Notes under the pieces: model-generated | The model's database searches: none | The model's input: only the letters and a program-made list of their open reading frames with translations | Told to the model about the DNA's origin: nothing | Part shown: positions 1 to 5,400 of the stretch, one piece after another | How the letters are laid out: every line of letters starts with the position of its first letter | How positions within the stretch are numbered: position 1 is the first letter of the stretch | Assembly: GCA_934317215.1 (NCBI GenBank) | Contig: CAKREH010000058.1 | Location: 1-5,400, forward strand | DNA length: 5,400 bases | Source of the DNA: an uncultured Roseburia sp. | Lineage (GTDB): Bacteria > Bacillota > Clostridia > Lachnospirales > Lachnospiraceae | Direction: 5' to 3' | Position numbers and translations under genes: made by a program

Positions 1-333
1 TTTATAATCAAAGGAGAAAACTACCCGGAGGTCGTTGGTATGTTATTGGAAGAATTCGATATGGATGAGTATATTAAGATGGAACGCAGGGACAGCTATG
101 CGGACGGACATGAGGATGGCTTAGCGATGGGTTTAGCAGAGGGTTTAGCAGAGGGCAAACGTCTTGAGCAATTACACATCATCCACAACATGTTTCAGAA
201 AAACATTCCTGCACAAAGCTGTGCTAAGTTGCTTGACGAGGATACTGCTTTTATTGATAAAATATATTCACTGTGCCAGGCTCACCCTGACTGGTCAGAT
301 GAAGATCTTTACAATTCACTAAAAGAAAATTAA
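1..333 (+). CDS. C-terminal part of an Rpn-like / PD-(D/E)XK nuclease transposase family protein (5' partial)
   Basis: The reading frame is open from the first base of the window, so the gene very likely starts upstream; 110 residues are visible, ending in TAA. The visible part begins with an acidic stretch (MLLEEFDMDEYIKMERRDSY, from position 40). A run of Gly-Leu-Ala-Met/Glu units follows (positions 118-153), then a helical, charged tail. This layout (hydrophobic-acidic segment, GxxxGxxxG repeats, short helical tail) is what I recognise from the C-termini of Rpn (recombination-promoting nuclease) and related PD-(D/E)XK proteins common in gut Firmicutes. The nuclease core with its catalytic residues would lie upstream, outside the window, so activity cannot be judged. 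An internal GGAGG and ATG at position 40 could start a separate 97-residue protein. If that is the true start instead, this is a small stand-alone gene. Family assignment is by recalled sequence style and is moderately sure. Confidence 0.6.
   Translation, partial: FIIKGENYPEVVGMLLEEFDMDEYIKMERRDSYADGHEDGLAMGLAEGLAEGKRLEQLHIIHNMFQKNIPAQSCAKLLDEDTAFIDKIYSLCQAHPDWSDEDLYNSLKEN
27..31 (+). promoter_or_regulatory. Internal ribosome binding site GGAGG ahead of ATG at 40
   Basis: A perfect GGAGG lies 8 nt before an in-frame ATG at position 40, inside the longer open frame that enters from the window edge. The spacing is ideal for translation initiation and would give a 97-residue C-terminal protein. 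It could also be chance: the same bases encode Pro-Glu-Val in the long frame. A second purine-rich stretch, AAAGGAG, lies at 10-16 but has no start codon at a suitable distance. Confidence 0.45.
118..153 (+). repeat. Three tandem 12-nt units encoding GLAM-GLAE-GLAE
   Basis: Units at 118-129, 130-141 and 142-153. The last two are identical (GGTTTAGCAGAG) and the first differs at three bases. Each unit adds four residues and keeps the frame, giving a glycine every fourth residue. Such Gly-x-x-x-Gly ladders are common in the tails of Rpn-like proteins. The nucleotide identity of two units suggests a recent slippage duplication. Confidence 0.85.
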
Positions 334-386
334 ACCCATTATTTCAAACAGCAGACTACACACTCCACGCATATTCCATTTCAATA

Positions 387-428
387 ACACCTGTAATTAC
401 ATGCCCAACAACATATAATTACGGGTGT
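387..428. terminator. Shared hairpin terminator between convergent genes
   Basis: Arms 387-399 and 416-428 pair over 13 positions around a 16-nt loop. In plus-strand RNA all pairs form (one is a U-G wobble, 392 with 423). In minus-strand RNA that pair becomes an A-C mismatch. The plus-strand tail after the stem is ATTTATTA, moderately T-rich; the minus-strand tail is TTATTG. It sits 53 nt after the Rpn-like gene and just after the transporter stop codon, so it probably ends both transcripts, more strongly on the plus strand. The gene-free stretch 334-433 holds nothing else that I can see. Confidence 0.6.
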
Positions 429-433
429 ATTTA

Positions 434-1615
434 TTACTGAAAGATCTCTTTTTTACAGATCACATAAGAAATAACTGCCACGACCACTTCCGTGATCCAG
501 AACGCATGCCAGACGCCCGCAGCCCCCAATATTTTACTCAAAATAAATGCCGATGGTAAAATATCTGCAATGTACCTGAACACAGAAATTACCAACGATT
601 CTTTTCCCTTTCCCAGTCCTTCCAACGCACCTGATACCGTGACGGAAACCGATGACGCAATAAATCCAATGCTGATCAGACGAAGCGCCTCTTTTCCAAA
701 TTGTATCGTCTCCGGATTACTGGTAAACAATCCAATGAGCGTCTGCGGCACTGCCATACAAAGTATCGTTCCGATCACCATGACCCCCGCAATCAATACC
801 AGCGCTGACCGGAAAATTTCTCTGACACGCTTTGACTCTCCCGCACCGTAGTTATATCCGATCAGAGGACTCATCCCCTGCACGACACCATTTCCTGTCA
901 GATATAAAAATGTCTGTAATTTAAAATAAGCTCCCAGCACAAGTACATAGCTGGCGGAATAAACCGCAAGAATCGCATTGAGTGCAGAAACCTGTACGGA
1001 CGGCAGAGCGATACTCAATGTTGCCGGGACGCCGATCGAGTACATTTTCCTGCTAAGTTCCGCTTCCGGTTTCATATCTTTCCATCTTATCTTTACCGGA
1101 ATCGGTTTAAAAAAATAAAACAGCAGATAGCTGACAAGAGAAGCCATCTGACCGATCCCGGTTGCGATAGCAGCTCCCCGGATCCCCATTTCAGGAAAGA
1201 AACCAATTCCAAATATCATAAAAGGATCTAAGATAATATTGATCACACAGCCGATCAGCATACAAAGCATGGACGTTTTCATGCGCCCTGCTGACTGAAA
1301 AATCTTTTCAAAACAAAGACCTGCCGCATTGGGTACTGCAAAAAGAAATACGATCTGCGTATATGTCGCACCCATGTCTATGATCGGACTTTTATCTGTA
1401 AACATTGCAAGAAAAGGTGCTGTGGCTGCAATACAGACTACCGCTAAGATCAGTCCGTGAATCATATTAAAAAGTGTTCCCAGAGACGCTGCTTTATCCG
1501 CCGTGTTCTGCTTTTGTGCTCCAAGAAAATATGCGATTGTCGCATTGATTCCGATTGCAAAGCCGATAACAACTGCATTGACCAGATTCTGCAATGGGAA
1601 CACATGAGGACACAT
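434..1615 (-). CDS. MATE-family efflux transporter lacking the first transmembrane segment
   Basis: MATE proteins are inner-membrane antiporters that export drugs or metabolites using a sodium or proton gradient; the substrate here cannot be told. From the ATG at 1615 the product has 393 residues, against about 440-460 for the family, which has 12 membrane segments. I see about eleven: near residues 11-32, 50-72, 85-100, 116-138, 148-169, 193-215, 222-245, 268-292, 310-331, 342-362 and 367-386. Recognisable family stretches are FPLQNL (6-11), GIGFFPEMGIRGAA (136-149), PLIGYNYGAGE (250-260), SGALEGLGKG (328-337) and GVWHAFWITE (367-376). Similarity begins almost at the start codon, so about 45-50 N-terminal residues with segment 1 are missing. 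The frame upstream is closed by a stop at 1664-1666, and no other frame there encodes a membrane segment. A TTG at 1651 would add 12 residues but has no ribosome binding site. No internal stop or frameshift is present. No promoter is visible, and the atp terminator lies just upstream. It may be a 5'-truncated pseudogene or a shortened working gene. Confidence 0.85.
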   Translation of the reverse strand: MCPHVFPLQNLVNAVVIGFAIGINATIAYFLGAQKQNTADKAASLGTLFNMIHGLILAVVCIAATAPFLAMFTDKSPIIDMGATYTQIVFLFAVPNAAGLCFEKIFQSAGRMKTSMLCMLIGCVINIILDPFMIFGIGFFPEMGIRGAAIATGIGQMASLVSYLLFYFFKPIPVKIRWKDMKPEAELSRKMYSIGVPATLSIALPSVQVSALNAILAVYSASYVLVLGAYFKLQTFLYLTGNGVVQGMSPLIGYNYGAGESKRVREIFRSALVLIAGVMVIGTILCMAVPQTLIGLFTSNPETIQFGKEALRLISIGFIASSVSVTVSGALEGLGKGKESLVISVFRYIADILPSAFILSKILGAAGVWHAFWITEVVVAVISYVICKKEIFQ

Positions 1616-1627
1616 CGTGGTTTCAGA

Positions 1628-1633
1628 CTCCTT
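1628..1633 (-). promoter_or_regulatory. Ribosome binding site AAGGAG of the MATE gene
   Basis: AAGGAG on the minus strand lies 12 nt before the ATG at 1615. That is somewhat long but workable, and it favours this start over the upstream TTG at 1651. It begins only 2 nt after the inverted repeat at 1636-1681, so a hairpin there would sit next to the site. Confidence 0.5.
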
Positions 1634-1635
1634 AA

Positions 1636-1681
1636 TTGTCAGATTCCACAAAACCGGGACTGCTTATGTGCAATCTGACAA
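1636..1681. repeat. 15-nt imperfect inverted repeat upstream of the MATE gene
   Basis: Arm 1636-1650 reads TTGTCAGATTCCACA and arm 1667-1681 is its reverse complement except for one base; the loop is 16 nt. The outer ten bases of each arm match perfectly. Neither strand has a T-run after the stem, so it is not a typical terminator. It lies between the atp terminator and the transporter ribosome binding site, exactly where the first transmembrane segment is missing. Possible readings are a translation-affecting hairpin, a protein-binding palindrome, or the remains of a transposon end (the outer bases form TGT...ACA). None can be proven from the window. Confidence 0.75.
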
Positions 1682-1682
1682 C

Positions 1683-1724
1683 AAAAAACGCCACACAGTT
1701 ACAAATCATTGCAGCTGTGTGGCG
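1683..1724 (-). terminator. Rho-independent terminator of the atp operon
   Basis: A perfect 10-bp GC-rich stem (arms 1689-1698 and 1715-1724, CGCCACACAG with its complement) encloses a 16-nt loop. On the minus strand it is followed directly by six T (1688-1683). It lies 56 nt after the atpC stop. On the plus strand the stem is followed by AAAAAT, so it acts for the minus strand only. It should separate transcription of the ATP synthase genes from the transporter downstream. Confidence 0.92.
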
Positions 1725-1780
1725 AAAAATAGAGTTCATCACTCAAGAAAAGTCCTCTCCATAAAATGGTTTTGGATTTA

Positions 1781-2191
1781 TTATTTTGCAATATCAATAC
1801 GCACCAATGCTTTGCGAAGTGCAAATTCAGCACGTTTGACATCGATTGCCTCTGTCCGGTGGGCAAGCCGTTCCTCGGCACGCTGACGCGCAGCTTCAGC
1901 ACGGTTCTTGTCGATCTCATTCGGCCACTCTGCAATCTCTGCGAGAAGTGTTACCTTATCCGGCAGAATTTCCGCAAAGCCGGAATGTACTGCCGCGATC
2001 ACGTCATCTTCACCCGTCTTGTGGATCTTTACGATGCCGGGTGCTAACACGGTCGTGAGCGGAATATGCTTTTTATACACACCGATCTCACCGGAGGCAG
2101 TGGTAAACTCGATCATATCACCCTCACCTGTATAAAAAACACGATCCGGCGTAATGATCTCTACCTGAAAGAGTCTGTTTTCTTCTGCCAT
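1781..2191 (-). CDS. atpC: F-type ATP synthase subunit epsilon
   Basis: Epsilon sits on the rotor stalk with gamma, couples F1 to the membrane c-ring and can inhibit ATP hydrolysis. The product has 136 residues, normal for the family. The N-terminal beta-sandwich (about 1-85) includes FTTASGEIGVYKKHIP (29-44) and the C-terminal helical hairpin (about 90-136) is intact. That hairpin holds IDKNRA at 93-98, matching the I(L)DxxRA ATP-binding motif known from Bacillus epsilon subunits, plus arginines at 120 and 126 in the second helix. I chose the ATG at 2191 because GGAGGG (2202-2197) lies 5 nt before it. A GTG two codons upstream (2197) would overlap that site and is unlikely to be used. It follows atpD after 15 nt, is the last gene of the operon, and is followed by a strong terminator. 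Confidence 0.96.
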   Translation of the reverse strand: MAEENRLFQVEIITPDRVFYTGEGDMIEFTTASGEIGVYKKHIPLTTVLAPGIVKIHKTGEDDVIAAVHSGFAEILPDKVTLLAEIAEWPNEIDKNRAEAARQRAEERLAHRTEAIDVKRAEFALRKALVRIDIAK

Positions 2192-2196
2192 ACACA

Positions 2197-2202
2197 CCCT
2201 CC
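2197..2202 (-). promoter_or_regulatory. Ribosome binding site GGAGGG that fixes the atpC start
   Basis: GGAGGG on the minus strand ends 5 nt before the ATG at 2191. The competing upstream GTG shares its first base with the last G of this site, so the ATG is the believable start. The site lies just after the tandem TAA TAA stops of atpD (2209-2204). Confidence 0.8.
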
Positions 2203-2206
2203 ATTA

Positions 2207-3604
2207 TTACTGCATCTTTGCGCAGACATCATCGATTGTACCTGCATTTAAGAAATAACTCTCCGGTACATCATCATGCTTTCCTTCAAGAATCTCCTTA
2301 AATCCGCGGATCGTCTCTGAAATTGGAACATATTTTCCATCCAGACCGGTAAACTGTGTCGCAACGAAGAACGGCTGGGATAAGAATCTCTGTACCTTTC
2401 TTGCACGGCTTACAACCAGTTTATCATCCTCGGAAAGCTCGTCCATACCAAGGATTGCAATGATATCCTGCAATTCTTTGTATTTCTGTAAGATCTCCTG
2501 CACACCGCGGGCTACCTCAAAGTGCTCCTGACCAACGATACGCGGGTCTAAGATACGGGAAGTAGAACCAAGCGGATCCACTGCTGGATAAATACCGAGC
2601 TCTGCGATAGAACGCTCAAGTACGGTCGTTGCATCCAGGTGTGCGAATGTGGTTGCCGGAGCCGGGTCTGTCAAGTCATCCGCAGGCACATAAACCGCCT
2701 GAACGGAAGTGATAGAACCGTTCTTTGTAGATGTGATACGCTCCTGCAGAGCACCCATCTCTGTCTGTAATGTCGGCTGGTAACCTACGGCGGAAGGCAT
2801 ACGTCCTAACAGCGCGGATACCTCAGATCCTGCCTGTGTAAAACGGAAAATATTGTCAATGAAGAGCAATACATCCTTACCGCCTTTATCACGGAAATAC
2901 TCTGCCATCGTAAGACCTGTTAAGGCAACACGCATACGTGCTCCTGGCGGCTCGTTCATCTGTCCGAACACCATGGTGGTCTTATCGATAACTCCTGATT
3001 CTTTCATTTCATAGTAAAGGTCATTTCCCTCACGGGTACGCTCACCAACGCCGGTAAATACGGAATATCCACCGTGCTCGGTTGCGATATTGTGGATCAG
3101 CTCCTGAATTAAAACGGTTTTACCTACACCGGCACCACCGAACAATCCGATCTTACCACCTTTCTGGTAAGGGCAGAGAAGATCTACGACCTTGATACCT
3201 GTCTCTAACATCTCCTGGGATGTTGCCTGTTCCTCAAATGCCGGAGCAGGTCTGTGGATCGGCCATTTTTCCACGCCGGCCGGAGGATCGATCTCGTCGA
3301 TCGGATCTCCTAATACATTAAACATTCTGCCCAATGTATTCTCACCTACCGGCACACTGATCGGTCCGCCGGCTGCAACTGCATCCATGCCGCGGACTAA
3401 TCCATCGGTTGATCCCATTGCGATACATCTGACTGTATCATCGCCCAGATGCTGGGAAACCTCAACGGTCAATTCTTTTCCCGCCTGATCGCCTCTTAAC
3501 GGAATACGGATCGCATCGTTGATCTCCGGCAGATTGCCCTCTGTGAATTTAATATCCAGAACGGCACCGATAATCTGGGTAATCTTACCGATATTATTTG
3601 CCAT
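2207..3604 (-). CDS. atpD: F-type ATP synthase subunit beta (catalytic)
   Basis: Beta carries the catalytic nucleotide sites of the F1 head, making ATP from ADP and phosphate as gamma turns, or hydrolysing ATP to pump ions. The product has 465 residues, usual for the family. In order: N-terminal beta-barrel (about 1-80); Walker A GGAGVGKT (156-163); GERTREGND (187-195) with catalytic Glu188; Walker B strand LLFID (246-250) followed by NIFRF; the ATP synthase signature PAVDPLGSTS (340-349); and a C-terminal helical domain with DELSEDD (388-394), the DELSEED-type loop that pushes on gamma. All key residues are present. AAGGAG at 3619-3614 lies 9 nt before the ATG. Tandem TAA codons end the gene. 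It follows atpG after a 77-nt gap, the widest in this operon segment. Confidence 0.99.
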   Translation of the reverse strand: MANNIGKITQIIGAVLDIKFTEGNLPEINDAIRIPLRGDQAGKELTVEVSQHLGDDTVRCIAMGSTDGLVRGMDAVAAGGPISVPVGENTLGRMFNVLGDPIDEIDPPAGVEKWPIHRPAPAFEEQATSQEMLETGIKVVDLLCPYQKGGKIGLFGGAGVGKTVLIQELIHNIATEHGGYSVFTGVGERTREGNDLYYEMKESGVIDKTTMVFGQMNEPPGARMRVALTGLTMAEYFRDKGGKDVLLFIDNIFRFTQAGSEVSALLGRMPSAVGYQPTLQTEMGALQERITSTKNGSITSVQAVYVPADDLTDPAPATTFAHLDATTVLERSIAELGIYPAVDPLGSTSRILDPRIVGQEHFEVARGVQEILQKYKELQDIIAILGMDELSEDDKLVVSRARKVQRFLSQPFFVATQFTGLDGKYVPISETIRGFKEILEGKHDDVPESYFLNAGTIDDVCAKMQ

Positions 3605-3655
3605 CGCTTCTTTCTCCTTGTAATCAAATTTTGTGCTGCTGTCTTTTTATTCGAT

Positions 3656-3670
3656 TGCAGATTATCTGCA
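3656..3670. repeat. 15-bp palindrome in the atpG-atpD gap
   Basis: TGCAGAT T ATCTGCA is a perfect 7+1+7 palindrome 11 nt after the atpG stop and well upstream of the atpD ribosome binding site. A further GCAGAT copy lies next to it (3676-3681, minus strand). As RNA it could form only a small hairpin of about five pairs with a 3-nt loop and no T-run, so it is not a terminator. An RNA-processing or protein-binding role is possible but unproven. Confidence 0.5.
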
Positions 3671-3681
3671 GCTTCATCTGC

Positions 3682-4545
3682 TTATCCAGAGATTGCCGAC
3701 GCACCGGCAATGATCTCTGTTAATTCCTGTGTAATCGAGCCCTGACGTGCCCGGTTGTATTTGAGCGTCAGATCACTGATCATATCCTCTGCATTGCTCG
3801 TTGCAGAATCCATAGCCTGCATTCTCGCACCGTTTTCACTGGCAACTGCCTCCACAAGTGCACCATAAAACAGGCTTGTAATGTATTTTGGAATGATCAT
3901 ATCAAGTGCTTCTGTCTCATTCGGCTCATAATTCATCAGAACATTTGCCTCTGCTGCTACGCCGAGTTCTTCTTCATCAAACTCGATCGGAAGCAGTTTC
4001 ATCAGCTTCGGTTCGTGTACGACTGTATTTTTAAAATGTGTATACACAAGATAAATCTCGCCGATCGTGCCGTTGGTATAATCCGCAAGCACCTTCTTGC
4101 AGAGTTCTGCCGCATCATCATAAGACGGGGACTCAATGATATAGGAGTCATCCTCTTTGATATGGTAGCCGCGGCGTTCTAATACCTCGCGCCCCTTTCC
4201 ACCGATGGCATAGATCTCTACATCATCTTTGGAAAAGTCACTTCCCGTAACCAGCTTGATCAGGTTAGAGTTGTATCCACCGGCAAGTCCACGGTTGGAT
4301 GTGATCACAACGATCGCTTTCTTTGTGGAAGTACCTTTTTTCAGATATGGATGATCGATTCCGCCTGATCTTGCAAGCATGGAAGTAACGGTCTGGTACA
4401 TATAGTTCGAATATGGATTCGTCTGTTCTGCCCTGCTTTTTGCTTTCTGCAGTTTTACGGTTGAAACAAGCTTCATGGCTTTTGTGATCTGCTGCGTACT
4501 CTGTATGCTGCTTTTTCTTCGTTTAATGTCCCTCATTGAGGCCAT
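3682..4545 (-). CDS. atpG: F-type ATP synthase subunit gamma
   Basis: Gamma is the central shaft that rotates inside the alpha3-beta3 ring and links it to the c-ring. The product has 287 residues, typical of the family. The N-terminal helix starts MASMRDIKRR and contains the conserved TKAMKLVSTVKLQKAK (21-36). The middle Rossmann-like domain has the SNRGLAGGYN segment (83-92). The C-terminal helix carries YNRARQGSITQEL (263-275), which forms the coiled coil with the N-terminal helix inside F1. AAGGAGG (4560-4554) lies 8 nt before the ATG. A second in-frame ATG three codons later is less well placed. The gene follows atpA after 42 nt and precedes atpD, the standard order. Confidence 0.98.
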   Translation of the reverse strand: MASMRDIKRRKSSIQSTQQITKAMKLVSTVKLQKAKSRAEQTNPYSNYMYQTVTSMLARSGGIDHPYLKKGTSTKKAIVVITSNRGLAGGYNSNLIKLVTGSDFSKDDVEIYAIGGKGREVLERRGYHIKEDDSYIIESPSYDDAAELCKKVLADYTNGTIGEIYLVYTHFKNTVVHEPKLMKLLPIEFDEEELGVAAEANVLMNYEPNETEALDMIIPKYITSLFYGALVEAVASENGARMQAMDSATSNAEDMISDLTLKYNRARQGSITQELTEIIAGASAISG

Positions 4546-4587
4546 AACAACTTCCTCCTTTTTTTGGCGAAGTCCTGCTTGTTACGC

Positions 4588-5400
4588 TTATTTCAAGAAA
4601 TCTGCCTTACATTCTTCGATTGCTTTGACGAGTTTTGCCTCGGTCTCATCACTGATGACTTTCTCTGTGCGGATTGCTTCCGGTACATCCGGATATTTGG
4701 TATCCACATACTCAAACAGTGCTTTTTCAAACGGTAAAACCTGTTCTACCGGAATATCCAGAAGATATTTTCTTGTCGCAGCGTAGATGATGATGACCTG
4801 TTTTTCAACCGGCATCGGCTGATACTGCGGCTGTTTTAACATCTCACGGATTCGGGCACCCTGTGCTAACTTCTCTGTCGTGTCGGCATCGAGCTCAGAA
4901 CCAAACTGTGCAAATGCTGCAAGCTCTCTGTACTGTGCCAGCTCGACACGGATCGGTGCTGCGATCTTCTTCATAGCCTTGATCTGTGCGGAACCACCTA
5001 CACGGGATACTGAAAGGCCGGCGTTGATCGCCGGGCGGAAACCGGAGTTAAACATCTCTGTCTCAAGATAGATCTGACCATCGGTGATAGAGATAACGTT
5101 TGTCGGGATATATGCCGAAACGTCACCAGCCTGTGTCTCGATGATCGGCAGTGCAGTCAGGGAACCTCCGCCAAGTTTGTCGGAAAGTCTTGCCGCACGC
5201 TCTAAAAGTCTTGAGTGCAGGTAGAATACATCCCCCGGATAAGCCTCACGTCCTGGTGGACGTTTTAAGAGCAGGGAGAGTGTACGGTATGCGGCTGCGT
5301 GCTTACTTAAATCATCGTAAACAACGAGAACATCTTCTCCGTTCTCCATCCATTCCTCACCGATCGCACATCCTGCATACGGTGCAATATACTGTAATGG
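4588..5400 (-). CDS. atpA: F-type ATP synthase subunit alpha (C-terminal part, cut by window edge)
   Basis: Alpha alternates with beta in the F1 hexamer and holds the non-catalytic nucleotide sites. The last 270 residues are visible; about 230 at the N-terminus, including the Walker A loop, lie past position 5400. The frame is open to the window edge, upstream of an internal Met at 5349, and continues with family sequence (PLQYIAPYAGCAIGEEWM). Visible landmarks, numbered within the fragment, are YDDLSKHA (28-35, Walker B region), LLKRPPGREAYPGDVFY (the stretch just after it), the family signature PAINAGLSVS (123-132), and Arg133 of SRVGG, which is the arginine finger reaching into the catalytic site of the neighbouring beta subunit. 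The C-terminal helical domain runs to a TAA. No defect is seen. Confidence 0.98.
   Translation of the reverse strand, partial: PLQYIAPYAGCAIGEEWMENGEDVLVVYDDLSKHAAAYRTLSLLLKRPPGREAYPGDVFYLHSRLLERAARLSDKLGGGSLTALPIIETQAGDVSAYIPTNVISITDGQIYLETEMFNSGFRPAINAGLSVSRVGGSAQIKAMKKIAAPIRVELAQYRELAAFAQFGSELDADTTEKLAQGARIREMLKQPQYQPMPVEKQVIIIYAATRKYLLDIPVEQVLPFEKALFEYVDTKYPDVPEAIRTEKVISDETEAKLVKAIEECKADFLK

Noticed and set aside
492..851. 119-residue plus-strand frame opposite the MATE gene
   Set aside because: It is antisense to a clear transporter sequence, with low-complexity composition and no recognisable domain; a shadow of the real gene.
1649..1651. TTG start for the MATE gene, adding 12 residues
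   Set aside because: No ribosome binding site precedes it, the added residues do not resemble the family, and the codon lies at the inner edge of the inverted repeat.
1689..1724. Use of the atp hairpin as a plus-strand terminator
   Set aside because: On the plus strand the stem is followed by A-rich rather than T-rich sequence, and no plus-strand gene ends nearby.
1652..1780. Promoter for the MATE gene
   Set aside because: A TTGTCA resembling a -35 box is present, but no acceptable -10 box lies 16-19 nt after it.
1699..1935. 78-residue minus-strand frame overlapping the atpC end and the terminator
   Set aside because: It lies out of frame within atpC and runs into the terminator stem, with no family similarity.
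3192..3488. 98-residue plus-strand frame opposite atpD
   Set aside because: It is antisense to strongly conserved beta-subunit sequence and has no independent support.
4475..4786. 103-residue plus-strand frame spanning the atpG start and atpA end
   Set aside because: It is antisense to two conserved genes and runs through their intergenic ribosome binding site; a chance frame.

Overview
The window looks like chromosomal DNA of a low-to-moderate GC Firmicute, most likely a gut clostridium of the Lachnospiraceae type (Roseburia/Agathobacter-like). This is judged from the style of the proteins, strong AAGGAG/GGAGG ribosome binding sites, and the gene order atpA-atpG-atpD-atpC. The genus is an inference from recalled protein families and was not tested by any search.

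Right part (about 1781-5400, minus strand): the 3' half of an F-type ATP synthase operon. Reading in the direction of transcription it holds the end of atpA (alpha, cut by the window edge), atpG (gamma), atpD (beta) and atpC (epsilon). All four are intact where visible and closely spaced, each of the last three with its own ribosome binding site. The operon closes with a strong rho-independent terminator (10-bp perfect stem plus six T) at 1683-1724. Together these genes supply most of the catalytic F1 head and the central rotor stalk; the remaining subunits (a, c, b, delta) should lie beyond position 5400.

Middle (434-1681, minus strand): a MATE-family membrane transporter that lacks the first transmembrane segment. 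Its family similarity begins at its start codon, and the space upstream is filled by the atp terminator and an unusual 15-nt imperfect inverted repeat. No promoter of its own is visible, so it may be a 5'-deleted relic or a shortened gene.

Left part (1-333, plus strand): the 3' end of a gene resembling the C-terminal tail of Rpn / PD-(D/E)XK-nuclease-transposase proteins, with Gly-Leu-Ala-Glu repeats. Inside it a well-placed GGAGG and ATG could start a separate 97-residue product, as reported for the intragenic RpnS antitoxins of E. coli Rpn loci. This is the most interesting lead in the window. The gene converges on the transporter gene, and a shared hairpin at 387-428 lies between them. No RNA gene, CRISPR array or complete mobile element was seen.
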